Shown: positions 9,518-17,961 of the stretch, in pieces
Layout: each line of letters opens with the position of its first letter
Position numbering within the stretch: the stretch's first letter is position 1
IMG/VR virus record: IMGVR_UViG_3300043540_000114
Span: 1 to 44,481 of that record
DNA length: 44,481 nucleotides
Reading direction: 5' to 3' (one strand)
Source: a virus
The notes under the pieces: generated by a model
The model's database searches: none
The model's input: only the letters and a program-made list of their open reading frames with translations
Told to the model about the DNA's origin: nothing
Program-made: the position numbers and the translations under genes

Positions 9518-11857
9518 ATGAGTAAAGGTAGAATCATTCATGCTGACGATGAGGGACGTTATCGGGTAGCCCTCGTGCGAAACATGGCATTGGTGGATAA
9601 AGCCATAGAACGATTGAACCAAGACATTGCCAAATGTGATGACGAACTGCTGCATGCTGAAAGCGATTATTGGAAAAAATATCTGGCGACACAGGATGAA
9701 GGCGAGAGGAAAAAAATCCAGACCGAATATGATATGCAGGTTGAGGGTATTAAGATCGTCAAAGTGTCTTGTGAACAGCAGGTTAAGGAATTGAAGAAGA
9801 TCGAACGTGAAAAGATAGTCGATCTATATTGCGCGGACTATTCCCTTGATTTGTCCGGAGAAGTCGGCGTTATCGAATTTTTTGGTGATCCACGAAATGG
9901 CCAGGTAATTTATCCTGGTTATGGAGGTGCTGCGGCGTTCAACAAAAAGCGAGATGGGGCTTATCAAGTCGTAAATGCACTGCATGATGCCTCTTGGTTG
10001 TGGGATTTATTGGTAGGGACGGCCTGGCAACGTTGGCGCTATGCCTATCGAGCAGCGCATATCGTATCGGTACAAGATGATCGAGCCGAAATCGAAATGG
10101 AGCAGGTCGGTGATCATTGGTCATGGGGGCTGGGACAGGATAGCGGCTTGATACTGGGTGGAGGACGCTATAGCGATGTCCCTATCTGGTATATGGACTG
10201 CAATGGACAAGCATTCGACGCCGGTGATCGGGTGATTGTGCAGATGGAGAAGGATAAACCCAAAGGGGTGATCGGTTTTGCCGACAAGCCAAAGGAATGT
10301 CCGTTAAAAATCGTGGTATTTGCATCATTTTATTCGGACGGATCGAATGGGCTGGAGGCTGGAAGAAATTATATCGGCAAATTCGTTCATGGAAAATTAA
10401 CGGCGGCATACGATATCAACCAGGTACTTGAATCTCCAAAGCAAAGCCAATTGCAAGTGTATGATGCGCAGCCAGAAACCAATAGTGTATTGGTTCAGGG
10501 CTGGAAATATTATCCAGATCGACCAAGCGTTCCTACAACCGTAAGGATTCCCATCGAGTGGTATGATTGGGAATATGCTTTTATAACAGGGGCCTTTGAG
10601 TATGCGGGGCCGTGGACTTATGGCGGAAATTTTGGTGGATATCGTTTACATGCCTGGTTTGATGCCACCAGTTTATTGGGGCAAGTTATGCGCCAAGAGC
10701 CGAGCTATGTTGATTTCCGGGTATATCCGCGTGCATGGGTAGATGAAAACCATGACAATCAGTATGAAGAATCGGAGCTCTATCCACCGGATCATAAATA
10801 TCACTATTATGAAATTCGGGGAATCGCGACCTATTATGATCGAATCGTTGTTGGATATTGGGAGGGGTATAATTCGGACCCAGATTTAGTATCTATGCCT
10901 GAAAGCCAAGTAAGAAGTGGCATCATGGAATTCGAATCGCCTCATTATGATGTTGATCAAGCTTGGTATTGGGGAGCCGATCCTTCTTTTTTTGATTATC
11001 ATTTTACCAGAGAATTGATGACATTCGAGAATCAAGATGCCTTCAAGAAGATTGTCGCAATGGCCGGTTGTGAGGGCATTTTGTATGTGGCTACAAAGGA
11101 CGATGGGGGTTGTACTCTTACAGCTTATGACACGGATGATGGTATGTCTGTTACAGGGAGTATGACCTTCGATGGTTATGAAGAAATTGGCCGCATCGTG
11201 GTCAACAGATGGCGTCCGGAAATAACTGGAGATGAATACCGGATAACTGTTGGATTAAATGCCGGGCCGGTATATGTCTTGAATTGGATGACATTAGAGG
11301 TTTTGGGGGTGATATCGGTGTCCAGTTCGATCAGTACTGGATCAGCGGTAGGAGCGAGGCCTTATCCTCCTTATTTGGCAACGCGCATTATCAACGAGTA
11401 TCGGAAAAAAAATGGCGTCAATCAACAAATTACCTATAGTGGAGCGCTTAGGGATATCGAGCAGAAGCACTTAGATTGGTTAGTGGCGAACGGAAGATAT
11501 CAACACGAAGATGCTTCAGGACGGGAGCCATGGGAGCGCATTCGTCCTGATGGATTTTGGAGCGTAAAAGAGAATATTGCCTTATTCGAAATAGGGACTC
11601 AAGAAGAAATCATCAACGAGGCAATGAGACTATGGGACGAAAGCCCACGCCATAAAGCCGCTCTTTTAGATGATCTGGGTATGGCATTTAGTTTCCAATA
11701 TCAATTGATGCCCGCAAAATGGGACAAGGTTATCGCTGGCCCTGGAATGTATGATCCAACAACCCACCAATACAGTACGGAGGATACGACTATCGAAATT
11801 CCAGAATATCAAAGAGGTAAACTCATAATAGCGGCATTTACAATCGCGCGATTTTAG
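9518..11857 (+). CDS. Tail protein with C-terminal CAP (SCP-like) domain
   Basis: 779 residues. An N-terminal coiled coil (about residues 10-100, rich in Lys and Glu) is followed by a long beta-rich region with many Tyr and Trp residues. Residues about 615-725 match the bacterial CAP/SCP-like domain: KHLDWLVANGRYQHEDASG, then VKENIALFEIG, then LWDESPRHKAALL and a Gly-Met-Ala-Phe strand. The conserved His, Glu-Asn, Glu and SPxH positions are all present. CAP domains bind ligands and in some cases may act on cell-wall or lipid targets. Placed directly after the propeller protein, this is probably a tail-tip component that meets the host surface. The CAP call is firm on motif grounds; the function is inference. 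Confidence 0.75.
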   Translation: MSKGRIIHADDEGRYRVALVRNMALVDKAIERLNQDIAKCDDELLHAESDYWKKYLATQDEGERKKIQTEYDMQVEGIKIVKVSCEQQVKELKKIEREKIVDLYCADYSLDLSGEVGVIEFFGDPRNGQVIYPGYGGAAAFNKKRDGAYQVVNALHDASWLWDLLVGTAWQRWRYAYRAAHIVSVQDDRAEIEMEQVGDHWSWGLGQDSGLILGGGRYSDVPIWYMDCNGQAFDAGDRVIVQMEKDKPKGVIGFADKPKECPLKIVVFASFYSDGSNGLEAGRNYIGKFVHGKLTAAYDINQVLESPKQSQLQVYDAQPETNSVLVQGWKYYPDRPSVPTTVRIPIEWYDWEYAFITGAFEYAGPWTYGGNFGGYRLHAWFDATSLLGQVMRQEPSYVDFRVYPRAWVDENHDNQYEESELYPPDHKYHYYEIRGIATYYDRIVVGYWEGYNSDPDLVSMPESQVRSGIMEFESPHYDVDQAWYWGADPSFFDYHFTRELMTFENQDAFKKIVAMAGCEGILYVATKDDGGCTLTAYDTDDGMSVTGSMTFDGYEEIGRIVVNRWRPEITGDEYRITVGLNAGPVYVLNWMTLEVLGVISVSSSISTGSAVGARPYPPYLATRIINEYRKKNGVNQQITYSGALRDIEQKHLDWLVANGRYQHEDASGREPWERIRPDGFWSVKENIALFEIGTQEEIINEAMRLWDESPRHKAALLDDLGMAFSFQYQLMPAKWDKVIAGPGMYDPTTHQYSTEDTTIEIPEYQRGKLIIAAFTIARF

Positions 11858-11864
11858 AGGTGTC

Positions 11865-12422
11865 ATGAATATTATAATCAGCGGAGCACACGGGACAGGT
11901 AAAACAACAGTGGCATATTTGCTGGCGGGAAAGATCAAGATGACTACTCGGGCAGATGTGCGAGTCAAAACAGAGCTGGCGCGGGAATGCCCTTTTCAGT
12001 TTTGCCAGAATCAAGACGGAAAAGAAATCAAAGCAGGAACTGAAGCACAGTGGTGGATATTCGCAAGCCAAATGTTGCGTGATCTTGAAAATAGCCGGGA
12101 TATAGATCGAATCACCATTTGTGACCGTGGACTGGTAGATGTTATCGGATATTCATCAGCTCTTGGATTTCATAATGTTGCCTTTGCCATGATGCAAGTT
12201 GCTATGGCTATGGACATCAAGAACATTTATAATCATGTGATCTTCATGCCGATATCGGATATGCCGCTTGTGAATGACGGGTGCAGGTCGTTGGATCGGG
12301 GTTTCCAACAAGAGGTCGAACACTCAATATTGAGCGCATGGAACGAGATTGGGATAAAATTCAAAACCGAAGAAGAGGTGATGCGAGCCACCATTCAATG
12401 GCCAAAGAGATATTCGGACTGA
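11865..12422 (+). CDS. P-loop NTPase, kinase-like (AAA_28/NadR type)
   Basis: 185 residues. The N-terminus is MNIIISGAHGTGKTT, a strand followed by a Walker A loop. Further on are CDRGLVDVIGY (a DRG-type motif as in nucleoside kinases and the NadR kinase domain) and an Arg-containing lid-like segment, SLDRGFQQEVEH. This suggests phosphorylation of a small molecule or nucleotide rather than motor activity. Its place is odd: it stands in the middle of the tail fibre genes, 7 bases after the CAP protein, with AGAGGTG before its ATG. The substrate cannot be deduced. Confidence 0.75.
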   Translation: MNIIISGAHGTGKTTVAYLLAGKIKMTTRADVRVKTELARECPFQFCQNQDGKEIKAGTEAQWWIFASQMLRDLENSRDIDRITICDRGLVDVIGYSSALGFHNVAFAMMQVAMAMDIKNIYNHVIFMPISDMPLVNDGCRSLDRGFQQEVEHSILSAWNEIGIKFKTEEEVMRATIQWPKRYSD

Positions 12423-12455
12423 GAGCATCGAGCAAGTAAAAGGGGAGGGGCAGAT

Positions 12456-12866
12456 ATGGGGTGCGTGGCAGTAGAGGTTGCATTGGTCATATATGAAGGG
12501 GGAACATTCGACCGAAAATTTACATGGCGAACAGGTGATCCGCCCGTAGCTGTAGATTTGACCGGGTTCCAGGCAAGAATGGCGATCAAGAAGAAAATTA
12601 CCGATACAGAACCACTTCTTGAGATCGATTCAACAAGTGATTCATGGGCGGCAGATTCAAAGACTGCTGTATTTTTTGGGACAGAAGGCGGTGAGTGGTA
12701 TTATCGGGTTTATATCCGGGATGACGATACTCTTGGGCTGTGTTCGGGGTTAAAAGATATTGATGGGGTATATGATCTCTATTTGGAGAACCCCTATGGC
12801 GAAACTGTTTTGAAACAATACGGACAAGCCAGGATTGCTGCCGCAGTGAGAAGGACTCTCCTTTGA
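12456..12866 (+). CDS. Phage tail-associated beta-sandwich protein
   Basis: 136 residues, with GGGGAGGGG before the ATG. The segment VDLTGFQARMAIKKKITDTE followed by a GGEWYYRVYIRDDD strand is typical of small proteins in phage fibre modules that attach or extend receptor-binding proteins. The protein ends with a GxARIAAAVRRTL-type strand. The stop overlaps the next start as TGATG. It has no enzyme motif. A structural role in the fibre or its base is inferred from the fold-like pattern and the neighbours. Confidence 0.6.
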   Translation: MGCVAVEVALVIYEGGTFDRKFTWRTGDPPVAVDLTGFQARMAIKKKITDTEPLLEIDSTSDSWAADSKTAVFFGTEGGEWYYRVYIRDDDTLGLCSGLKDIDGVYDLYLENPYGETVLKQYGQARIAAAVRRTLL

Positions 12867-13423
12867 TGGATTCGATCATAACCATATCCGAGTCGGTTGA
12901 AGAAATCGTTCTGGATGAAAACCAGACAGTTTCCTATTTGGAATATGAGGAAGATCATAAAATCATTCTGGTGGCAGATGATAAACCGTCAGATCAGGTC
13001 GTGACAAATTGCCAAGAGATAAGGGAGGTGATTGAGAGTATCGAGCAAGGCCCACAGGGATCCCCTGGAGGCGTGGGATTCTGGGTGACTGTTTCGACAC
13101 CAATAGGGGGGCATCGAGTAATATCAATTGATGAAAACCGGCAAGTTATTTATGCGGATTATCGCAATTGGCAATACACGAAAAGAATTATCGGTATATC
13201 TGTTACGGCATCGGCGGCTGGCGGCCAGATCAAGGTTATCAAAGAGGGTGAAATCGAAGAACCATCCTGGATGTGGGATATGACCAGGTTGATTTTTCTG
13301 GGAGAGAACGGGATATTGACTCAGGAATTGCCAGAAGATGGGGCGGTTGTTGTTCTGGGATTCCCGATCGATTCAAATAAGATGATCGTCGATATAGGGG
13401 AACCAATCATTCTTAAAAATTAG
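12866..13423 (+). CDS. Tail fibre-type protein with short collagen-like motif
   Basis: 185 residues from the ATG that overlaps the previous stop; a TTG three bases upstream is less likely. Residues about 62-70 read GPQGSPGG, a short collagen-like turn common in trimeric phage fibres. The C-terminus has an alternating pattern, FLGENGILTQELPEDGAVV followed by an Ile-rich end, that recurs in fibre tip and adhesin proteins. A role as a fibre segment is likely; the ligand is unknown. No signal peptide or membrane segment is seen. Confidence 0.55.
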   Translation: MDSIITISESVEEIVLDENQTVSYLEYEEDHKIILVADDKPSDQVVTNCQEIREVIESIEQGPQGSPGGVGFWVTVSTPIGGHRVISIDENRQVIYADYRNWQYTKRIIGISVTASAAGGQIKVIKEGEIEEPSWMWDMTRLIFLGENGILTQELPEDGAVVVLGFPIDSNKMIVDIGEPIILKN

Positions 13424-13434
13424 GGGGAAGAAGC

Positions 13435-14031
13435 ATGGCAGCAGAAAAATATTTGAAACAATCTGGCGGGTACATCAGGGAAGAGCAGGCGGTACAAAGC
13501 AGTGCGGGGACTGGAGACGCCGGCAAAATTCCTGCATTGAATGAGCAGGGCATCCTCGATGCCAGCATATTGAATGCGACCAATCAATCTACTGGAAGCG
13601 CCGATGCTGGTAAAACCGTTCTCCTTGGAGGACAGGGCAGAATCGATGAATCAATGATGCCGGTAGGAATCGGGGCGGATGTCCAGGTTATCGTGGCGAC
13701 TGAAGACCTTGCAGCCGGTGACTTTGTTAATATCTACAATCAATCTGGTGAAGGTAAAGTAAGGAAAGCGGATGCCACAACAGCAGGCAAGGAAGCTTGC
13801 GGATATGTCCGGGAGGCAGTGACATCGGGCGGTCAGGCAACGGTGTACTTCGAGGGGACCAATGATCAGGTTACGGGGCAAACTCCAGGATTTATGTTTC
13901 TATCTACAGTTGCTGGCAAGGCGACATCAATGCCACCATCGGGGAGCGGGAATGTTTTGCAGCGCGTGGGAATTGCGACCTCTCCGACGACAATCAATTT
14001 TCAAATGGGAGTCCCAATCGTCCTGAAATAA
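13435..14031 (+). CDS. Fibre or virion surface protein (DUF2190-like pattern)
   Basis: 198 residues, with GGGGGAAGAAGC before the ATG. The first 80 residues are low in complexity (Gly, Ala, Ser) and include two similar units, TGDAGKIPALNEQGILDASI and SADAGKTVLLGGQGRIDESM, a common form of repeated fibre shaft. The second half (about residues 85-198) contains ATEDLAAGDFVNIY and GYVREAVTSGGQATVYFEG, resembling small beta-barrel proteins found on phage particles. It is followed by a strong terminator-like hairpin at 14045-14084, so it may close a transcription unit. Confidence 0.55.
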   Translation: MAAEKYLKQSGGYIREEQAVQSSAGTGDAGKIPALNEQGILDASILNATNQSTGSADAGKTVLLGGQGRIDESMMPVGIGADVQVIVATEDLAAGDFVNIYNQSGEGKVRKADATTAGKEACGYVREAVTSGGQATVYFEGTNDQVTGQTPGFMFLSTVAGKATSMPPSGSGNVLQRVGIATSPTTINFQMGVPIVLK

Positions 14032-14044
14032 GTTTCAAGAAAGG

Positions 14045-14084
14045 TTAAAGGGTGGCAGTACCAGGATGGATCGCCACCCTTTAA
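14045..14084 (+). terminator. Terminator-like hairpin after fibre gene
   Basis: TTAAAGGGTGGC (14045-14056) pairs perfectly with GCCACCCTTTAA (14073-14084), giving 12 base pairs around a 16-base loop. Only TTT follows, so termination may be weak or Rho-assisted; the hairpin could instead stabilise message ends. Confidence 0.55.
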
Positions 14085-14103
14085 TTTGGGGAGAGAGGTT
14101 TTC

Positions 14104-15522
14104 ATGGAACGCTTGTTGAAACGGTATGACACAGGGCTTGAGGAAGTGGACAGTCTGGAAGACCTGGTATTACGAGATCAGGAAAGCAAGCCGACGGCGC
14201 CTGAAAGCGGATCAACAAAAATATATTCGAAAGGTAATGGGATATTTCGGCAAGACTATTCCGGCCTTGAAAAACCTGTTGGCGGGCCGGAGCTTTTAAG
14301 AAAGAAGGCTGGTGTTGCGAGATTGTGCCCGGCTTTTTGGGTAAATGCAGGGGTGCCTTTAGCAAATGAAAATCGGATATGGGCGCATATATGGCCTACT
14401 CCTCAATATCTGTATGTGATCGGGGGCTGTCTGGACGACTGGACCGTTACCGATACGGTACTTAGGGCAAGCTGGGATAATTTGACTTCTTGGGAAGAGA
14501 TCGGGACATTGCCTGCCGCTTGTTCATCGGGGGCTATCTTACAAGACATTGCGGGGGATTTATATATATTCGGCGGGTATGATTCTGAATGGAATATGTT
14601 ACATACCATCATGCGTACCGTTCAGGGTGATTTCGGGCGTTGGGAGGTTGTAAGCGGGGCTATCTCTCCGATCGTGGTTACTGAGGCCATCGCTGTTGAG
14701 GGCAAGCGGTATATGGTGGCCGGATATGATGAAAATATGATCCGGTCTGAAGTATGGGTAGCAGATGAACACGATCTGACGTCATGGCAAGTGGTATCGT
14801 ATCTGCCATCCGAACTTTACGGACAATCCCTTCTGGTGATCGATAATGTTCTATATGCAATAGGGGGGCATAGCGCCAATGGAGCCCTAAAATCTATTTA
14901 TTCGGCGCCATTGAATAATATAACAAACTGGACGACACATGCGGATTGCCTCTTCAAAGAAATATACAATTCGAATTTGCTCGTCCTGGGCGAAAAATTG
15001 ATATTGATGGGCGGATACGATTCAAGCGAAAACACCTGCGACACCATTCAATCGGTAAGCCTGAATAATATTACTGGCTCATGGCAAGCCGAAAGCGATA
15101 TCACAGATTATGCCTATGGCCGGGTTCATTTTGTGATCGATAGGGCTACACGAAAGCTGTGGCGGATAGGCGGTGAAATTATTTCAAGTGATATCAACAT
15201 GCTTTATACCGATATCAATATCAGTTTTGAACCTATCGCAGAATCTATCAATATTCCTGTCGTTCAGCAAATACCGGCGATGACGATATATCAAGATGAA
15301 GAGACAACCCTTACCGGAGCGCTATGTCTGAAGGCTTATGGCGGGGTTTTTTTCGGTGAAGAGGATAGCGCCCCGGGGGCAGGAGGGCGCAAGGGGATCC
15401 TTCAGCGTAGGACCGATGGGGCGGTAGTTCTGGTGGATGATTCTGAACGCATAGAAGGCAAAATAATTACTGAGGACGATATGGAAGCGGCGGCTTTCTA
15501 TCGTTGGGGGGCGCTGAAATGA
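14104..15522 (+). CDS. Kelch-repeat beta-propeller tail protein
   Basis: 472 residues from the ATG at 14104, which has GGGGAGAGAGG before it; an in-frame TTG at 14086 lies upstream of that ribosome site and was not chosen. Kelch-like blades recur between about residues 98 and 365: YVIGGCLDDW, YIFGGYDSEW, YMVAGYDENM, YAIGGHSANG, ILMGGYDSSE and LWRIGGE, each about 45-50 residues apart with a Trp in the following strand. Kelch propellers bind proteins or glycans. Together with the Asp-box protein upstream this gives the phage two different propeller types, both probably on the tail. The last 90 residues form a separate acidic region. Confidence 0.75.
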   Translation: MERLLKRYDTGLEEVDSLEDLVLRDQESKPTAPESGSTKIYSKGNGIFRQDYSGLEKPVGGPELLRKKAGVARLCPAFWVNAGVPLANENRIWAHIWPTPQYLYVIGGCLDDWTVTDTVLRASWDNLTSWEEIGTLPAACSSGAILQDIAGDLYIFGGYDSEWNMLHTIMRTVQGDFGRWEVVSGAISPIVVTEAIAVEGKRYMVAGYDENMIRSEVWVADEHDLTSWQVVSYLPSELYGQSLLVIDNVLYAIGGHSANGALKSIYSAPLNNITNWTTHADCLFKEIYNSNLLVLGEKLILMGGYDSSENTCDTIQSVSLNNITGSWQAESDITDYAYGRVHFVIDRATRKLWRIGGEIISSDINMLYTDINISFEPIAESINIPVVQQIPAMTIYQDEETTLTGALCLKAYGGVFFGEEDSAPGAGGRKGILQRRTDGAVVLVDDSERIEGKIITEDDMEAAAFYRWGALK

Positions 15523-15857
15523 TAGCATATCAGAAGCTTGCCGGATTGTTTTTGGACGGAACAAACGAAGTGCAGTTGTTTGAGGCGGGAGCAAACACCG
15601 AGATAAACGGGGAAGTGATAATCTGCAATATCGGGACAACCAGTGCGGCTGTATCGCTGGCATGGTGTGACCGAGGGCATGGGGATAATGCCGCCGAAAG
15701 CAAAGATTGGATCGTAAAAGATGTTGAGGTAGGGGCGGGAGGCAATCCTTTAAGGGTTCCGGTTTGGCTTGGATCAAAAGAGACGTTACGGGTTAAGGCT
15801 TCAGTCGCAAATGTGCTTGCCGCCACCCTTGGCGGCGTCAAAAAGGTCTTTTTATAA
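15519..15857 (+). CDS. Small fibre-associated protein
   Basis: 112 residues, with its ATG overlapping the Kelch gene stop (ATGA). The pattern of a short polar start, VIICNIGTTSAAVSLAWCDRG, a middle DWIVKDVEVGAGG and a terminal RVKASVANVLAATLGGVKKV resembles small beta-sandwich proteins coded at the ends of many phage tail operons, where they are thought to decorate fibres or particles. No enzyme motif is seen. Translational coupling to the Kelch protein suggests that the two are made in matched amounts. Confidence 0.55.
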   Translation: MIAYQKLAGLFLDGTNEVQLFEAGANTEINGEVIICNIGTTSAAVSLAWCDRGHGDNAAESKDWIVKDVEVGAGGNPLRVPVWLGSKETLRVKASVANVLAATLGGVKKVFL

Positions 15858-15872
15858 AAAAAAGGGGGGGCC

Positions 15873-16334
15873 ATGATGAAATCTGGATTGATAGTGCTTG
15901 GGATTACCATGATGGCTATGTTGATGTTTACTGGATGCGCGAGTCAGGAGGCATATAAAGCTTATGCGGATGCTGTGATGAAAGCGAATGCTTATAGGGT
16001 GCAACCAGGAATCGAGCAAACATTCGACCTAAGCGGGCGATTGGTTGCCCAAAAAATCATTCTTCCTGATCAGCCTGTCGCGGTGCAGCAAATCAAGGAT
16101 TCTGAATGGGCGGCGCCTCTTTCGACGGCTCTATCTCTGGGTGTTATGGGCCTTGGCCAATGGGCGGTTGTTCACGAGCTTTCAGGAGCCATTAAGACCA
16201 CTCAGCCCAACGTGACCACAAACACGAGCAGCGGCGGGCACATGGCAGGAGGGAATATAGATGCATCAACAACCAGCGCGACCACAGAAACAACCACAAG
16301 TGCTTATGCCCCAAGCAAAGGGCCGACCGAATGA
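15873..16334 (+). CDS. Lipoprotein, outer spanin candidate
   Basis: 153 residues. The N-terminus is MMKSGLIVLGITMMAMLMFTGC, a short charged start, hydrophobic core and lipobox FTGC, so lipidation at Cys22 is predicted. The mature part is polar with many Thr and Ser residues, especially in the last 45. Two start ATGs (15873 and 15876) are adjacent. The next gene overlaps its stop and codes a membrane-anchored coiled-coil protein, so the pair could act as outer and inner spanins that fuse the two membranes at lysis. That pairing is inference; it lies before the lysozyme rather than after it as in lambda. Confidence 0.6.
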   Translation: MMKSGLIVLGITMMAMLMFTGCASQEAYKAYADAVMKANAYRVQPGIEQTFDLSGRLVAQKIILPDQPVAVQQIKDSEWAAPLSTALSLGVMGLGQWAVVHELSGAIKTTQPNVTTNTSSGGHMAGGNIDASTTSATTETTTSAYAPSKGPTE

Positions 16335-16759
16335 TTGAAACAATCAAAGATCATTGGGCATTTATTGTGGTACTTGGGAGCGGCCTGATTTGGATAGGAC
16401 GAGTCAAAACGGCGCTTGACGAGATATGTCAACGGCTTCGGGATCATAGCAAAGCCATTGACGCGCTGAGAAAGGATTATTCGGGCTTGCAACTCAAAAC
16501 GGATTGCGCGGTAGTGCAAGGGCATTGTCAAGCTGATATTCATAGGGCTTTTGATGAATATCGTTTAATCTTTTCCAAGGATATTCAAGAGATAAAACAA
16601 CTGATTCAACTAATGGATCAGAAACGAGAAGAATCGCGGCGGGAACTGAGTGAACTTTTCCAAGTACTTGATGATAAACGGGAACAAGGTCAGAGGGAAT
16701 TACATCAATATTTTGATCAGATTTTGCGGCAGGGGGGATATGGCCGATCTGTGGGTTGA
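16331..16759 (+). CDS. Membrane-anchored coiled-coil protein, inner spanin candidate
   Basis: 142 residues. Residues about 9-25 (WAFIVVLGSGLIWIGRV) form one membrane segment with a short cytoplasmic start. Residues 27-135 are a long charged coiled coil with repeated Glu-Lys-Arg heptads. This topology matches inner-membrane spanins and also some holin accessory proteins. Its ATG overlaps the lipoprotein stop, and the lysozyme start lies inside its end, so the three are probably translated together. Confidence 0.55.
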   Translation: MIETIKDHWAFIVVLGSGLIWIGRVKTALDEICQRLRDHSKAIDALRKDYSGLQLKTDCAVVQGHCQADIHRAFDEYRLIFSKDIQEIKQLIQLMDQKREESRRELSELFQVLDDKREQGQRELHQYFDQILRQGGYGRSVG

Positions 16760-17168
16760 AAAAATGGTTCAGCGGCATGAGGGATTCAGGCGTGCTTTAT
16801 ACTACGACACGATGGGAAACCTGACAGGCGGGTACGGGCATTTGTTCAGGACCGGGAGTCAGCTTTCTGATGAGATTTGGAGGGAAATTTTCAAGTTGGA
16901 TATGCAAAATGCGGAAGAAGTGGTGGAGCGCTTGAGCATACCGGGTAATGTCCTGGATCAAAATAGGCGTGGGGCGCTGATTGATATGGCCTTTAATTTG
17001 GGAGCCGGGATTACCAAATTCCACAAAATGCTTGAAGCGTTGCTGGCCGGGGATTTCGGCGAGGCAGCAAGCCAAATGCTTAATAGCCTATGGGCCAAGC
17101 AGGTAGGATCAAGAGCGATGGAACTTGCAAGCTTGATGCGTTCGGGAGTTCTGCCGAATCGATTCTAA
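16740..17168 (+). CDS. Endolysin, T4-type lysozyme (GH24)
   Basis: 142 residues from ATG 16740, which is preceded by AGGGGGG. The GH24 catalytic triad spacing is exact: Glu in RHEGF, then eight residues to Asp in YYDTMG, then five residues to Thr in NLTGGYGH. Later motifs (ALIDMAFNLG and the FHKMLEALLAGDF segment) also fit the family. It hydrolyses the glycan chain of peptidoglycan. There is no signal peptide or SAR-type anchor, so release needs a holin; small membrane proteins follow directly. The length is slightly below T4 lysozyme (164). Confidence 0.92.
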   Translation: MADLWVEKMVQRHEGFRRALYYDTMGNLTGGYGHLFRTGSQLSDEIWREIFKLDMQNAEEVVERLSIPGNVLDQNRRGALIDMAFNLGAGITKFHKMLEALLAGDFGEAASQMLNSLWAKQVGSRAMELASLMRSGVLPNRF

Positions 17169-17187
17169 AAAAAAGTAAGGGAGGAGT

Positions 17188-17436
17188 ATGTTCGCTAATC
17201 TATTTTTAGGGATGATTGCCAATTGGCTCGATGGGTATAAAACCTATCTTGGAAGCATCGGCTTTATCTTGCTTGGCATTGTCCGAATAATCGGGCATTA
17301 CTGGCCTGATTTGGGGTTGCCTGGGGATGATCCTTCAAAAGCCCTGGACACCATCGGATTCGGCTTAGTTGCCCTTGGTATAGGACGCAAGGCCGATAAG
17401 ATCATTGAAGGAAGCAAACATAATGACCGAGGATAG
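17188..17436 (+). CDS. Holin-like small membrane protein
   Basis: 82 residues with an ideal GGGAGGAG site before the ATG. Two hydrophobic segments are visible, about residues 20-38 (LGSIGFILLGIVRIIG) and 53-66 (IGFGLVALGIG), with a charged C-terminus (KADKIIEGSKHNDRG). Size, topology and the place directly after the lysozyme suggest a class II holin or a related lysis-timing protein. It is not assigned to a named holin family. Confidence 0.6.
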   Translation: MFANLFLGMIANWLDGYKTYLGSIGFILLGIVRIIGHYWPDLGLPGDDPSKALDTIGFGLVALGIGRKADKIIEGSKHNDRG

Positions 17437-17722
17437 CCATCCAGAAGGCAGTGAAAAGGGGATAGATGGGGTTATTTGGCAGATCAATCTAACATGGATA
17501 TATAATCTTTTTAAGATTGCAACTTCTCGAAGGAGGGATGATGATGGGCGAAAAGATCAGGTTCATTCTGGGCAGGATGTGGGACTTTCTGGCACCGTTC
17601 ATTCGGATATTGATGACTCAGGCGGGGGAACTTCTGGCTCAAGCAGCGATGGAGGCTGTAACGGCTGTGCAATCATCCATGGCAGACCAGTCTGGAGAAG
17701 AGAAAAGGAAAGCAGCTTTTGA
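17423..17722 (+). CDS. Doubtful small ORF between holin candidates
   Basis: 99 codons starting inside the end of the holin-like gene. The first 40 residues include GVIWQINLTWIYNLFKIA, a possible amphipathic or membrane segment; the remainder overlaps the next gene in another frame and is Gly-Ser-Asp rich, so it is probably an accidental frame. It may represent a real short protein with an unusual end, or noise. The ribosome site before ATG 17423 is weak. Confidence 0.2.
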   Translation: MTEDSHPEGSEKGIDGVIWQINLTWIYNLFKIATSRRRDDDGRKDQVHSGQDVGLSGTVHSDIDDSGGGTSGSSSDGGCNGCAIIHGRPVWRREKESSF

Positions 17723-17819
17723 AGCTATTGAAAAAAGCCTTCTCCAAAACGGGGTGAAACTCGGGGCAAGCGTGATCAATATGGCAATCGAGGCGGCGGT
17801 GAACCGGATGAAAGAATAA
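17544..17819 (+). CDS. Small helical protein of lysis region, holin-like candidate
   Basis: 91 residues from ATG 17544. Three ATGs stand in a row (17538, 17541, 17544); only the third is 7 bases from AGGAGG at 17531-17536. The N-terminal part (MWDFLAPFIRILMTQAGELL) is amphipathic to hydrophobic, followed by long Ala-rich helices with a Lys-Glu segment. It resembles small phage membrane-associated proteins that follow endolysins. It is the last rightward gene before a strong hairpin. Confidence 0.55.
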   Translation: MGEKIRFILGRMWDFLAPFIRILMTQAGELLAQAAMEAVTAVQSSMADQSGEEKRKAAFEAIEKSLLQNGVKLGASVINMAIEAAVNRMKE

Positions 17820-17838
17820 TATTTCAGCAGTTGGGAAT

Positions 17839-17881
17839 ATGAATATCCCCAAAAAAGAGCAAGATAGTTGGGGATATTCAT
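17839..17881. terminator. Bidirectional terminator hairpin between converging genes
   Basis: ATGAATATCCCCAA (17839-17852) pairs perfectly with TTGGGGATATTCAT (17868-17881), giving 14 base pairs around a 15-base loop. It lies between the end of the rightward lysis genes and the end of the leftward HTH gene, so it could stop transcription from both sides. The U-tract is poor. Confidence 0.6.
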
Positions 17882-17961
17882 TTATAACTTAATGATTTTA
17901 TTTGGTGGACTGCACAAAGTTTGAATCTGCGATTTCTATCGTTTTATTGTACCTCAAACAG

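Noticed and set aside
14086-14103. TTG start of the Kelch gene
   Set aside because: The ribosome site GGGGAGAGAGG lies between this TTG and the ATG at 14104, so the ATG is the start.
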